DNA of 64,000 nucleotides from Undaria pinnatifida. Taxonomy: Eukaryota > Sar > Phaeophyceae > Laminariales > Alariaceae. Position 1 is the first letter of the stretch. Each line of letters starts with the position of its first letter. Made by a program: the position numbers and the translations under genes. Location: NCBI GenBank assembly GCA_012845835.1, contig JABAKD010000023.1, positions 14,744,202-14,808,201 on the forward strand, written 5' to 3'. This document shows, piece by piece, positions 29,271 through 39,829 of this stretch. The notes under the pieces are model-generated. The model was not told where the DNA came from. It did no database searches and saw only the letters and a program-made list of their open reading frames with translations.

Positions 29271-30545
29271 CTGTTGTTGTTGTTGTTGTTGTTTTCTCAC
29301 ATTAACTCTCGTCAAACATCTAGAGTCCGTGGTCACACAAAGGTGCTGGAGCCCTAGGAAGATCCGAAAAACCAAGTGAAATCAAAATTCGTCAGGGAAA
29401 TACTACGCTTTCCCGCCTAGAAACGCACGATACGAAAAAAGGCGCACAAGTGAAAAGGTCAAATGTGCCAACTGAACTCACATGGCCGCCGGTATCCACT
29501 CAACTACAGCATACGTAGAGTTCCCCCGTCCCCACAACTAACCAACTCGCGGCTACAAACTACAGCGGTTGGGCTGCCTGCACCGTACGAACCGCACGGT
29601 AATCGTGAGTATAGACGAACGCGCCTGCTGTCTGGAGTGCTGTCAGAGTGACGACCCGCGGGCATGCAGTGAAACAAGAGCAATGGAACCAAAAACCACC
29701 GTACAGATATCAATGATCGCCCCTCCTTCCCGAGTTATTTGACAGGTTGCAGCGCAGCTACGACGCCCGTGCCTGAAAATTGAAAATTGCGGCAGGTCGT
29801 TCCCCGTGAAGGGTATACAACTCTTCTACAAACTCTACAAAAATCAGAGACGTAAGTAACATGTTGTACTACTGCCTCGTAAAAATAACGCTTGAAAAAA
29901 AGACGATCGCTGCTCTCATGATGATGATGTGCGTGCCGGTCGTGGGTCTCCGTGTGCCGTCCTCCTGCTGTGGTTCTCCGTGGCCGCCTCATCGCCTTAG
30001 CTCACTCGGCCAGCTCCTTCGCACTTGCTCTCGTTCACACTCAATTCCAGCCGGTTCCCCTTCTCCCCCGTCCAAAAAAAACAAAATGCTCCACGCAGTT
30101 TGCGGTGCTGATCTGAAAAACAAAATTCTCGTTCAGGGAGAGTTCAATCCGCCTCTTCCCCGCCCGTCGACGGCCAGTCGCCCTCCTCCTTCGTCGTCGA
30201 ATCCAGCCTCCTGCCGGCGCAGTTCCCTCCACGCAAACCGAGACTGCGCTGTAGCGTGGCTCGTGGTGGCGCCTGCCTCCGCGCACGAGCATCCCGAGTA
30301 AGCATTGCTGCTCCGCCGCTGCTGCCTAAAAAGACGCGCGAATCGTGGGTGACCATGCCTAACGCACCACGTACGACCCAACTCTACCGCCACGCCTAAG
30401 CCTCGCGGCCACACGCAGCAGCAAGAAGGTATCACTCCTTGAGGGTGAGTCCGGCCTTACACCCGCCAGAAAGACCCCCCCACTCTCGCTACAAGCCTGC
30501 TAGGGCATGCTTCGCAGCATGCCTTACCGAGGCGGCAAGGGGGAA
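29271..30545 (-). mobile_element. Retroposon G/H, long copy
   Basis: The (TTG)n tail (29271-29292) and the whole G segment run without a break into H: TACAGCGGTTGGGCTGCCTG, GTCAGAGTGACGACCCGCGG, GGTCGTTCCCCGTGAAGG, TCACTCGGCCAGCTCC, and a far end with a GGCATGCTTCGCAGCATGCC hairpin (about 30505) and GAGGCGGCAAGGG. The same architecture occurs reversed at 40818-42510. Length is about 1.27 kb with a (CAA)n 3' tail, so it is probably a non-LTR-type retroposon. No reverse transcriptase motif was found in any frame. Confidence 0.7.
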
Positions 30546-30547
30546 CG

Positions 30548-31265
30548 AAGACTACAGCGGTTGGGCTACCTGCACCCTACGAATCTCACGGTAATCGTGA
30601 ACACAGATGAACGTGCCTGCTGTCTGGAGTGCTGTCAGAGTGACGACCCGCGGGCACGCAGTGAACAAAGAGCAATCGAACCAAAAAACACCATGCAAAA
30701 CATCAATGATCGCCCCGTCTTTCCAAGTTATCTGGCAGGTTGCAGCGCAGCTCTGAGCTACGACGCCCGCGCCTGAAAATTGAAAATTGCGGGGGGTCGT
30801 TCCCCATGAACGGTATACAACTCTACCAACTCTACAAAAATCAGGGACGTAAGTAACATGGTGTACTACTGCCTCCAAAAAAAACCCTGAAAAAAGACTA
30901 TCGCTGCTCTCGTGATGGTGTGCGTGAGGGTCGTGGGTCTCCGTGTGCCATCCTCCTGCTGTGGTTCTCCATGGCCGCCTAATCGCATTAGCTCACTCGG
31001 CGTGCTCATTCGCACTTGCTCTCATTGACGCTCAATTCCAATCGGTTCCCTTCTCCCCCGTCCCAGAAAACAAAATGCTCCTCACAGCTTGCTGTGCTGA
31101 TCTGAAAAACAAAAGTTCTCGTTCAGGGAGAGTTGAATCTGTATCTTCTCCGCCCGTCGGCGCTCAGTCGCCCTGCTCCTTTGTCGTCGAATCCAGCCTC
31201 CTGCCCGCGCAGTTCCCTCCACTCAAATTAAGACTGCGCCGTAGTGTGGATCATGGTATGGACCG
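30548..31265 (-). repeat. Retroposon H, partial second copy
   Basis: ACAGCGGTTGGGCTACCTGC, TGACGACCCGCGGGCACGCA, ATTGAAAATTGCGGGGGGTC and CTCCTTTGTCGTCGAATCC align with 29560-30240. It lacks the G segment, the tail and the far end. Confidence 0.75.
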
Positions 31266-31279
31266 TTGTAACACGCAAG

Positions 31280-32130
31280 ATGACACATCCCGCGGGTGAA
31301 TTTTGCAGCTGATTTTCTCCCAAGCGAGGGGGCACCAAAATCGCCTTGCTGAATTTATAATGTACATGAGCAGTGCATCTCTACGCGTAGTGTCTTGGAG
31401 TTTTTGACAACAGAGAGCTCGCCTTTCTCAGCTCTATAAGGCATCGGCACAAACACTGGTTGTGCTGGATTTAGATGGGCGGAAATATCAGTTTAATGCG
31501 ACGAACACACATAAGAAACCCCTAGCATGTGGCGTCGCAAAATATCTTTTCAAGACCTTTCCACACGAGACGCATGACGCATCGCTCGGGGTCTGCAGCG
31601 TGAAGCTGATTTTCTCCCAAGAAAGCAAGGCGGCACAAAAATCGCCTTGCTGAATTTGAAATGTGCATGTGCAGTGCATCTCTACGCGTAGTGTTTCGTA
31701 GTTATTGACAACAGAGCTCGCCTCTGGCTGTCGAGACAATCAGCTCGGAAATCCGCTCGAGCGGGGGGGGGGGGGTATCTCGTATGTCACATTGCACCCC
31801 CGCACATAACATCGTACACAACACCTGGTATGTTTAGGTTGAGATATTCCGATACGAGATGAATTGCTCGGGGTCTGCACCCCCCTGGCTGCCGAGACAA
31901 TCAGCTCGGAAATCGCTCGAAGTGGGTATGTCTTATCTCGTACATTACACTGGACCCTAGACATAATATCGTAAATATCACTTGGCACGTTTGGTCGAGA
32001 TATTTCCATACGAGACGCATCGCTCAGGGTCTGCACCCCACGGGCTGTCGAGAAAATCACCTCAGAAACTCGCTCGAACGGCGGGGGGGGGGGTTACCTT
32101 GTTTTTTACCGCACCCTCGCGCATACCTGA
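31280..32130 (+). repeat. Tandem array with GAGATATTTCCATACGAGACGC-like units
   Basis: Four to five units of roughly 150-280 bp. Shared blocks are GCAGTGCATCTCTACGCGTA (31370, 31672), AGACGCATGACGCATCGCTC, GAGACAATCAGCTCGGAAAT, GGGGTATCTCGTA and GGGTCTGCACCCC. It includes two G10-type runs (31763, 32080). A related scrap lies at 33290-33410. The frames seen here are not conserved between units. Confidence 0.75.
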
Positions 32131-32149
32131 TACCAGGTATGTCGGAGCG

Positions 32150-32330
32150 GGGACCGTCGGTAGGGACAGCTCGCGCTGTCACTACCGCGGGAACTGAAGG
32201 ATACGCCAGCTAGCGCCAGATTGCGAATGCAATTGAGTTAAATTGACACACGACGCGCATACAATACGTGGAAGTGTGATGAGCTTAATCTATACTTTTC
32301 CCCATCCGCCGGAGGAAAAATATATATGTA
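32150..32330 (+). repeat. Retroposon I, 3' fragment
   Basis: GGACAGCTCGCGCTGTC, ATACGCCAGCTAGCGCCAG, GACACACGACGCGCAT, GTGGAAGTGTGATGAGCTTA and CATCCGCCGGAGGAAAAA, ending in a TATATATG run instead of pure poly-A. Confidence 0.8.
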
Positions 32331-32449
32331 TATATATGACGTACAGGTGCAGGTGCGTACTCTTCGGAAAGGGGTTGGCTTGATATCCTCGGGGGGGTTG
32401 GCAAGTCGAAAAGGGTGAACAAACACAGGCGTTCCAATGATGTGTAGTT

Positions 32450-32530
32450 TATGGGGCCTGTCCTGTCACCACTTGATTACGCGAGTTCACGTGAGAACAA
32501 CACCACCACAACCACCAACAACAACCCGGT
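32450..32530 (+). repeat. Retroposon J, short copy
   Basis: GGGGCCTGTCCTGTCACCAC, TTGATTACGCGAGTTCACGT, GAGAACAACACCACC. From 32530 to 32880 nothing else is seen but a TATATGTATATGT low-complexity run (32790-32870). Confidence 0.7.
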
Positions 32531-32879
32531 ACGATATGGCGTACCAGTACAGCATAGGCCCGCCAATAACAAGAACGCGCCCAATAAAAAAGCGATGATC
32601 GCTGTTTTGGGCGGACGCTAACAAAGTTGAACTAATAAATCGTTCTCAGCGGCGAGCGCTACACTAAATCCTACTTGCTATATACTAGCCTATTCTCAAA
32701 GTTGTTCGCGGGTGGTCAAATTGAAAATTTGAGACTCACTCCAAATAAGACTTTCTTGGTGGCTTCTTGGTGGCGGGCCTATAGTGCTGTATATGTGCAT
32801 GTATATGTATCTGTATGTGTACATGTATATGTATATGTATAATGTATATGTCCATGTCTATGTCTGTATATGTCCATGT

Positions 32880-33205
32880 TGTTTTTGTCTCACATCAACT
32901 CTTGTCAAACATTTAGAGTGCGTGGTCACACGAAGATGCTGGAGCCCTAGGAAGATCCGAAAAAATAAATGAAATCAAAATTTGTTCGGGAAATACTACG
33001 CTTTCCCGCCTAAATACGCACGATACGAAGAAGGCGCACAAGTGAAATAATCCCATGTGCAAACCTAACTCACATAGCCGCGGGTATCCAGTCAACTACG
33101 GCATGGAGTACCCTCGTTCCCACAACTAACCAACTCGCGGCTATAAATTACAGCGGTTGGGCTGCCTGCACCGTACGAACCGCACGGTAATCGTGAGGTG
33201 TATAT
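32880..33205 (-). repeat. Retroposon G/H, copy truncated in H
   Basis: TCTCACATCAACTCTTGTC, GTGCGTGGTCACACGAAG, CCCTAGGAAGATCCGAAAAA and ACTAACCAACTCGCGGCTA, followed by CAGCGGTTGGGCTGCCTGCA. Homology ends near 33205. Confidence 0.8.
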
Positions 33206-33539
33206 GGGCTACCAGTCCTGCTTTTGCTCCGGCCGGACGTTTCGTACACCTGCTATATACGTGGTATGATATGATATACCGCATTGCGCAACAGGCAAGA
33301 TATCACATCCCTTCAGGTGATATGCGAAGCTGGTTATCTCGAACCGGGGAGAGTACAACCGCCGAGCGAAGCGTCTACTGGAATGTAAATATCTCCACGA
33401 GACATTTGATACCAAGGCAACAATCTCTCTCGTTGTGCGCCCCCCAGGGTTTGGAGATAACCGTTCACACCGATTGGAAAGACTGATCGGGAGGACTCCG
33501 ATTCCCGTGATAATGCGGGGTGCCACCTTAATGCGAGGG

Positions 33540-33670
33540 GTGCCATTGTTGTTGCTGTTGGTTGTTCTCACATTAACTCGCAGGATCAAGTCCGTGGTCA
33601 AAGGACACTCTGGGGTGGAAGAGAAAACCGAGGAAAAGCACGAGCAAACCGAAAGTGGTGTGTACACGGT
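33540..33670 (-). repeat. Retroposon J, copy 5
   Basis: Minus-strand order: CACCACTTTCGGTTTGC, CCACCCCAGAGTGTCC, TTTGACCACGGACTTGATCC, TGCGAGTTAATGTGAGAACA, then a degenerate (CAA)n tail. Confidence 0.75.
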
Positions 33671-33942
33671 ACGTCTCAAGACTCGCATCTGAAACCGACT
33701 ACACCGCATGCCACCCAGACAATGTATTATTAGCGGGTGCGCCTTTCTCTAACGGCGAGTGAAGACCCACCGTCCAAGGAGTCAAAAATGTACACGCGCA
33801 GGCAAATCGCGCACTACCCAGGTAAAAGACAGAGCAAAAAAAGCTGTCGATTCCGTATAGGGTTCAGCCGAAGACAGCCGGCAAGTCCAAGGTGTTAACT
33901 AAACCGAAGGGGCGAGGTTAACACCATGTCTGCGTTCTGCAG

Positions 33943-34044
33943 ATGGACAAAAACTGGTACACAAACGAAAGTATATGGAGCTCAAGCTTTTTTTACCCGG
34001 ATCTCCAGGAGGATCCCAAAACAAAAAAAAAGTATTATTGCCCG
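33943..34044 (+). CDS. Candidate exon with BED-like start
   Basis: The ATG follows directly on TTCTGCAG, a good splice acceptor or start context. The frame runs 34 codons in phase 0 to CCCG|GTAAGA, a near-consensus splice donor at 34045. The peptide starts MDKNWYTNESIWSSSFFY and continues PDLQEDPKTKKKYYCP. An aromatic/charged stretch followed by KYYCP would suit the first half of a BED-type zinc finger, whose other ligands would lie in the next exon (inference). Beyond the donor the frame runs into a duplicated 46-bp repeat, which argues that the exon really ends here. No second exon was located, so this may be a relic. Confidence 0.3.
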
Positions 34045-34074
34045 GTAAGACACTGCACTATTCGTGTATGTTCT

Positions 34075-34210
34075 TCACAATACACTGGTATTTCCACCCA
34101 TCTACAACCAGCACAACCAGTCAGTGTCCGTGCTAATGCCTCACAGAGAGACTAGCTCTGTGGTCACAAACTGCGTGCTGGTGCCTGACAGAGAGACAAG
34201 CTCTGTGGCC
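34075..34210 (+). repeat. Two tandem 46-bp units (CAGAGAGAC...CTCTGTGG)
   Basis: GTGCTAATGCCTCACAGAGA and GACTAGCTCTGTGGTCACAA, then a second copy directly after. A single related copy with the same upstream block (CATCTACATCCAGCACAACC) is at 36690-36775. From 34211 to 34735 no gene was recognised. Confidence 0.75.
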
Positions 34211-34734
34211 ACAAACTGCGAGGGTCACGGGAAGTGTATTCCTCGCAGTCCGTACCGTGGTAGTACCTGTAGACGTGGGTGGGGATGGTAGTAGTAGTGT
34301 GTGTCCGTTCTCAGGCCTCTGGATGAATGTCTGGGCAAAATTGACTTTTATTTATTCGGGGAATAATCGAAACTTCGCATTTCTCAACCGAAAAATGATG
34401 CTATTATACACGTCATCGGCCACGTCGGTTGGTTTCCTAGTTCTAGCCGTGCAACGTTGGTTGACTTCCCTCATTTTCACTATAATACCTTTAGACATTC
34501 TTTTTGCGTTGCGTATGCAAGCTTTTCCCTAAACATGCCTCAGATATGAGTTCTTCCGACTTTCCATAATAACATAATCGATCGACATCTCAACGCCTTA
34601 CGCTATCATATCGAATGATATGTACGTTGTCGGTCCCTCGTGTTCTGCATTCATGGTTGAACGGTAGCCCGCGTGGTCTACTTATAATGGTTCCCTTCGA
34701 ATGCTACTATCAAAAGAGTTGGTTCTGGGGTCCG

Positions 34735-35010
34735 AATGTCACATGGGTCGTGGTTTATTTGCAAAACATAAAAAATAAATCAAGGAATCAACTGCTGAGG
34801 GCGCTCCTTGCAGCGTGGGTATCATAGACAGGCGCAATTCGATGCGAGTCGACGAGAGAAGAAAGGGCCGAAGTCTTCTCGCGATGAAGCTGAAGGAGCG
34901 TACCGTAATGGGGAGGGGGTAGAAGAGCCTGCTTTGTGACGCCTGAATCTGATTCACGTCTAACCAGGGAGAGAAAAAAAGAATGTGCAAAGATAGTACA
35001 TAGGATGAGC
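34735..35010 (+). repeat. Retroposon D, uninterrupted copy
   Basis: CAACTGCTGAGGGCGCTCC, GCAGCGTGGGTATCA, GATGCGAGTCGACGAGAGAA, TAGAAGAGCCTGCTTTGTGA, CTAACCAGGGAGAGAAAAA and GGATGAGCAAAAAAC. It shows what the split copy at 6685/10358 looked like before the LTR insertion. Confidence 0.8.
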
Positions 35011-35037
35011 AAAAAACAAAACAAAAAACGATACAAC

Positions 35038-35880
35038 AATCGTGGTGCCTCGATAGTGCGGTACCGTGTAGTGCGGGATTCCAGTTCAGTGCTTTGAAAA
35101 TCACTTCAACTTTGCAAGCCTACGTACGTGGCCGGTAGCTCGTTTTCTAGAAGCATGATGCAGTCATGGTACCTGATTAGTGCGGTACCTTGCAGTGCGG
35201 GGCTGGCTCCGCTTTAGCGAAAACCACTCCAATTTTGTTAAATAGATCGATCGTTTTCTGTATGCATGATGCCGCTCGTTTTCAGGCATGCACGATACAC
35301 TCGTGGTGCGGCGATAGCGCGGTAACGTGAGGTGCGGGGGTCCAGTTGAGTACTTGTGCAAATCACTCCAGTCTTGCAAGCTGCGTGGCCGGTCGCTCGT
35401 TTTCTGCATGAACGAAGAGCCGGGGTGCCGCGATAATCCTTTGAGGTCTGGAAATTACTCAAACTTTGCACGCGGCGTATCGGTCGTTTTCTGCATGCAC
35501 GATACAGCAGTGATGCCGCGATAGTGCCTTGAACCATGTGAACTCAACTCCAACTTCGCAAGCTGCGTGGTCGGTCGCTCGTTTTCTGTATGCACGATAC
35601 AGTCGTAGTACCTGATTAGTGCGGCACAGTGTAGTGCGGGCGGGGGTCCAGTTGAATACTGTGAAAATAACTCTAGTTTCGCAAGCTGCGTGGTCGGGCA
35701 CTCGCTTCTGGATGCAGCATACAGTTGTGCTCTCGGCTAAGTGGGGTAGTATTGCGGGACTCCAGCTTGGCGCTGCGAAAATCGCTAAAAAATTGCAAGC
35801 TATGCGGTCGGCCTGTCGATTTATGAAGGCATCTTACAGCCGCCGCGATGCCGCGATGGTGCGGAGCTCATTAGAACGGG
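35038..35880 (+). repeat. Satellite, about seven ~95-140-bp units
   Basis: Unit core: GTGCGGGGGTCCAGTTGA, ACTCCAACTTTGCAAGCTGC, GTGGTCGGTCGCTCGTTTTC, TGCATGCACGATACAGTCGT, GGTGCCGCGATAGTGC. GCAAGCTGCGTGG-type words recur near 35372, 35559 and 35679, with weaker ones near 35113, 35467 and 35787. Confidence 0.85.
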
Positions 35881-35924
35881 GCCCCTGTTTATCTTCATTA
35901 TTTTACTCCTCTGGCGGACTAGGA

Positions 35925-36002
35925 AAAATAAAGCTTAAGCTCACCACACTTCCACGTAATTCCATACATGCCGCGTGCCAATTTAAATCAATTTCAACTT
36001 TT
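35925..36002 (-). repeat. Retroposon I, short reversed 3' fragment
   Basis: CTCTGGCGGACTAGGAAAAA, TAAAGCTTAAGCTCACCACA and CTTCCACGTAATTCCATACA. Confidence 0.75.
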
Positions 36003-36019
36003 TAGGGGAGTCGCCGGCC

Positions 36020-36335
36020 TATATCCTCATCGATTGCCCCGCGTGTCAGGTCATCCTCGAGCCTCGTATAGGTCAGTATTGTGAGTTCGAGTCCTACCGA
36101 GTGCATACTCGTATACATTAGTAGGGACTTTTTCTTGTGCACAAAGTGACTTGCGGAAAGCGCGAGGGCGTGGGTTAGCAATAATACTCGATGAAAAATC
36201 GACAAGCAGTGGGATTGCTGAACCCTATGCGCGCGAAAATTGAAGGCAAGAACCGGGGGGAAGAATGGACGACACCTGTGACCATGGCTTCTCCGGAACC
36301 TGGAAACTAGAAGTGTGAAAAAAAAAAATCTTACG
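36020..36335 (+). mobile_element. SINE C, near full-length copy
   Basis: It has a tRNA-like head with GCCCCGCGTGTCAGGTCATC (A-box region) and GTGAGTTCGAGTCCTACC (B box GTTCGAGTCC at 36088). The body has TTTTTCTTGTGCACAAAGTG, AAGCGCGAGGGCGTGGGTTA and GAACCCTATGCGCGCG, then CCTGTGACCATGGCTTCTCC and an A11 tail (36322-36332). Length is about 310 bp. RNA polymerase III transcription is inferred from the boxes. It is followed by an A tail at 36340-36430. From 36430 to 36690 nothing was recognised. Confidence 0.85.
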
Positions 36336-36339
36336 AGGA

Positions 36340-36430
36340 CACACCCAGAAATACGAGCGATCGGAGTATCACACACAGCTTGCAAACATGAGTTTCGACG
36401 AAATCTTTGATCTCACAGCTAGAGAGTAAT
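36340..36430 (-). repeat. Family A tail
   Basis: GAGGACACACCCAGAAATAC, GAGCGATCGGAGTATCACAC and GAGTTTCGACGAAATCTTTG, the standard A-tail order. Confidence 0.85.
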
Positions 36431-36824
36431 ATTCTTTTTTATATTTGTATTCGCAATCCAGCACTAGGTGGCGCTTATCGCCGCGAAAAAGATGGGTGCC
36501 AGTTTACTGCTGTGAAAATGCGATGCTCAAGTGCACTGCCTTGAAAATCGCCTGCGGCGACGTAGTCTTACAGATTTAAACAGTTCGGAGCCCCACTTAA
36601 GTGCCTGGTAGTGTCAACAGGCAAGGCAACGAGCAAACAATGGACCGCAGCAGACTTCGCGCGTGTGATCCTCACATTAAACCGATGTTTCCGCCCATCT
36701 ACATCCAGCACAACCAGCGTCCATGCTGATGCCTCATAGAGAGACGAGCTCTATGGTCGTAAGCTACGAGACAGAGATATATACCTTGCAAAAAATACAG
36801 CAAAAAGGGTGATTTAGCCATACA

Positions 36825-36925
36825 ATGCCATCCGCGATATTCCTCCACTCCAGAGTGGCTGGAGCCTGTCCTATGACCACGGACTTGATTTTGCGAGTTG
36901 ATGTGACAACAACAACAATGAGCAA
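36825..36925 (+). repeat. Retroposon J, copy 6
   Basis: CACTCCAGAGTGGCTGGAGC, CTGTCCTATGACCACGGACT, TGATTTTGCGAGTTGATGTG, then a short (ACAACA) tail. Confidence 0.8.
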
Positions 36926-37079
36926 GCGGGCTAAAATCTACAATATGCAAGCCAGGGACACTAGACTATGTAGTAAAAAACTGTATCGGTACTCGTACGA
37001 CGATCGTATTCATTTTCCGGTAAAATTGTCTGGTTGGACGGTGTATCTTCTGCCTTCCGTATCAGGTACCCGTACGTAC

Positions 37080-37181
37080 ATGGTTTTCGAATCTCCCAAG
37101 GGCTCCAGCACCTAGGCGTGACCACGGGCTCTTCATTTTCGGCAAGAGTTGACGTGAGAAAACAACAGCAGCAGCAACATC

Positions 37182-37225
<44 letters not shown>

Positions 37226-37265
37226 GAACAACAACAAGAACAACAACAACAACAACAAATACCAC
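37080..37265 (+). repeat. Retroposon G 3' end with (CAA)n tail
   Basis: AGGGCTCCAGCACCTAGGC, GTGACCACGGGCTCTTC, GGCAAGAGTTGACGTGAG, then CAA/CAG triplets to about 37258. The poly-Gln frame here is a tail translation. From 37266 to 37527 no gene was recognised. Confidence 0.75.
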
Positions 37266-37527
37266 ACACCACAACACAAACACACCCCGTCGGATGATCT
37301 TCGTGTTGGCCTGAAAGCAAAACGTGTCCGACCTGAAGATGAAAAAAATGGAGATGACGTTGCTCTCCAGCATACGACCGCCTTGTTGGGTGAGCATCAG
37401 ACTGATCCAACACCAGCTTGTCACCGGACACATTGTATCACGCATCTTGCAAAGAGGAGTATCGACCCTAAATTTATCGGAAAAAAACAGCTGACGTGTT
37501 TAGAAAAATATACTCAGTTGTCACAAC

Positions 37528-37695
37528 ATGACAAACGCAGCCACCTTTATGGCTGACGATGATATCCCTGGGGCGTTTGCTCCGCCAAAGCTGAATCTCT
37601 CGGCAACGAGAAGAGCACAAAATAAACGCCGAGCGACGCATGTCTCTACGGAAATAACTTTCCCGACAACAAGGAGAGGACCAAGGCTACGCTAG
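37528..37695 (+). CDS. Small unassigned ORF (55 codons)
   Basis: An ATG-initiated frame encodes MTNAATFMADDDIPGAF, then APPKLNLSATRRAQNKRRA and a Thr/Arg-rich end, closing at TAG. The acidic start followed by a basic, serine-poor middle looks like a genuine protein N-terminus rather than repeat translation, and the sequence is single-copy here. It has no known domain. It could be a first exon, since AACAAGGAGAGG and later text offer no clear donor. Two perfect palindromes follow within 70 bases. Confidence is low because length alone does not exclude chance. Confidence 0.25.
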   Translation: MTNAATFMADDDIPGAFAPPKLNLSATRRAQNKRRATHVSTEITFPTTRRGPRLR

Positions 37696-37706
37696 GAGGG
37701 TCCCTT

Positions 37707-37758
37707 GAGAGACCCTTTTCGCAGTGGATCGGGGTCACTCGCGCGCGCGAGTGACGCC
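37707..37758 (+). other. Two adjacent perfect hairpins
   Basis: GGGTCCCTTGAGAGACCC (about 37709) and TCACTCGCGCGCGCGAGTGA (37735-37754, a perfect 20-bp palindrome extended by GGGG...CCCC flanks). A shorter relative, AACTCGCGCGAG, lies near 37893. They could terminate or structure an RNA, or form a cruciform. Confidence 0.5.
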
Positions 37759-38004
37759 CCACTTCCTTTTTGCGGTCTTAGGCTTTCGAGTTGTTTAAAG
37801 GTTGCGATATGATGAATCCGCAATGGAACGGTAAGCTACGCTGCGCCAAATAAATCGCCTGAAGCATATATGTCAGTGAGGTACAAAATCACGAGAGTAA
37901 CTCGCGCGAGTGGCTCAATCAAACCCGGCAGTGAAAAAAAAGTGTATCCCCCCCAACCGTAGCCCCTGCCAGAGTGCAGACGCTGAGCGACGCGTCCACG
38001 GTCG

Positions 38005-38160
38005 AGGTAAAGGTATCCGTTGACGGCACTCTTGACAATTTACGGACAGCCGTCAAGGACCACACGATACTAAAACCAGTAGATTACTTTTCACGAGGCG
38101 TTGGCAGGTCAAAACTAAACCGTCAATACCGTCAACCCACATATTTGGCCACTACAGGAG
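38005..38160 (+). repeat. TTGACGG repeat, left copy
   Basis: GTATCCGTTGACGGC, TTACGGACAGCCGTCAAGGA and TCACGAGGCGTTGGC. The same order recurs at 38728-38875, bracketing a Q fragment and a SINE C. Confidence 0.7.
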
Positions 38161-38164
38161 GCTC

Positions 38165-38370
38165 CGAGGTGTGCCAAGCGATTTCACACGCGCTGAGCGG
38201 GCAACCAGTACTATAGAGGAAACCGGCACTATAGCGGGACCACTGCTGTACAACGATTCTGCAACCGTGAACCCGCAAACACAAAAAGACGCAAATACTG
38301 CCTTGTTTGATACCAGCATGCAGTAGTGGTTCCTTTACAGCGCCGGTATGTGCCAGCCGGGAATACCGGA
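38165..38370 (+). repeat. Family Q fragment
   Basis: GTGCCAAGCGATTTCACACG, GCACTATAGCGGGACCACTG, GCAAATACTGCCTTGTTTGA, GTAGTGGTTCCTTTACAGCG and CCAGCCGGGAATACCGGAAC match the reverse of 44610-44840. Confidence 0.7.
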
Positions 38371-38371
38371 A

Positions 38372-38695
38372 CTGTTTTTTTTTTTTTCTTTTCGCACACT
38401 TTCACTTTCCAGTTTCTGGACAAGCCGTGGTCACAGGTGTCGTCCCTTCCCCCCGGTTCTTGCCTTCAATTTTTATCGCGCATAGGGTTCAGCAATCCCA
38501 CTGCTCGTCGATCTTTCGTCGAGTGTTGCTAATTCACGCTCTCGCGCTTTCCGCAAGTCAATTTGTGCACAAGAAAAAGTCCCAACGAATTTACACGAGT
38601 ATGCACTCGGCGGGGCTCGAACTCACGAAACTGACCTATACCAGGCTCGAGGATAACCTGATACGCCACCGGGGCGACCGGTCATCTGTATCGAC
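38372..38695 (-). mobile_element. SINE C, near full-length reversed copy
   Basis: A T13 run (38377-38389) is the poly-A tail. It is followed by ACAAGCCGTGGTCACAGGTG, GCGCATAGGGTTCAGCAATC, CGCTCTCGCGCTTTCCGCAA and CACAAGAAAAAGTCCC. The tRNA-like head has GGGGCTCGAACTCACG (B box) and GCCACCGGGGCGACCGG. Confidence 0.85.
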
Positions 38696-38727
38696 AGCGG
38701 GCACTAATCCGCGTAATGCCACTACCA

Positions 38728-38875
38728 AATATATCCGTTGACGGTTGACGGCGCTGTTGACTTTTGACGGACAACCGTCAAGGACCGCTACAGACTAAAA
38801 CCAGCATATTACGCCTCACGAGGCCTTGGCGGGCAGCACCGTCAATCCGTCAATCCACATATTTGCCTCAAGAAT
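38728..38875 (+). repeat. TTGACGG repeat, right copy
   Basis: TATCCGTTGACGGTTGACGG, TTGACGGACAACCGTCAAGG and CTCACGAGGCCTTGGCGGGC match 38005-38160. Confidence 0.7.
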
Positions 38876-39039
38876 GACTGGCTCCAAAGCCACCAGTTGA
38901 GTTTCATGGTATGTGGTTCCCTCGTTTCGAAAAAACAATAAGCTAAAAGAAGAGAAAAAACCCAAGGCGATGTGTTATCTTGCCTGTTACACTGTACAGC
39001 AGTTGGCACATTGTACGTTCCAGTACATACACCAAAACA

Positions 39040-39200
39040 TTTCAGTTGTGAGCTCGATTTTTCGTCGAAACTCGTATTTTTAAGCTGTGTTTGATACTCC
39101 GGTCGCGCGTGCTGTGTGGGGTTCATAGCCTCGTGAACGATATAAGTTGACGTCTACCTGGGTGACACCACCAGGTCTGCTCCCATAGTCCAGACGGTGG
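39040..39200 (+). repeat. Family A tail (satellite-like unit)
   Basis: TTTTCGTCGAAACTCGTA, TTTGATACTCCGGTCGCGCG and CCTGGGTGACACCACCAGGT. From 39200 to 39830 no gene or known repeat was recognised. Confidence 0.7.
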
Positions 39201-39829
39201 GGAGGCTTGCACTTTTATGGGCCCAAAAGTACCTTACCAGTTGAGCTCCTCAAGTGTGGAACTATCGGTAAGTATGGAAACTTCACGAGTATATTTGTTT
39301 TTAAGACTACTGCTGTAGCGCATTGAAATGTTGGTCATGGTTGCGCGATCGAAGGAACGTTTTCGAAGGCATGTTTCGGGTGAGATATTGATCTCCTCAC
39401 GTTCGGAACTCAGGAACTTCAGCTGCACCCCTAGGACGGGATGAGTCAGACGTTTAGCTGATCGGCTGTTTATACGAGCTGGTCAGATTATAAAGCTAAC
39501 ATTCACTTGACAAGCCTTATCCCTTGAACGGTGATGAATTGGGCCACAATACGCATATCCTCATGATCAGTCAATTAACGCGCAGCTACACACTTAATAT
39601 CAGCCTACGCCGGTGCATCCGCCCCTTCTCCTGACCTATAACATAGATCAAGTAGTTTCTATACTTGAATCAAGTAATTTGCTTATTAAAAATATACTTT
39701 GTACTCCGTATATTTTTAGACCGTTTTTCGAAGAACTGCAGCGATTTTTTCTCAAAATCAGGAATAAAAAAAAATCGCAGCCACAGCATGCTCATTGCAC
39801 AGCGAGAGCATGGCCTCTGTAAGTTTCGT

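Noticed and set aside
36338..36430. Hammerhead motif in the A tail (GATGAG...CGACGAAA)
   Set aside because: The CTGATGA core is AAGATGA and flanking stems do not pair; similarity is superficial.
37034..37445. Poly-Gln and poly-Val frames
   Set aside because: They read the (CAA)n tail of retroposon G.
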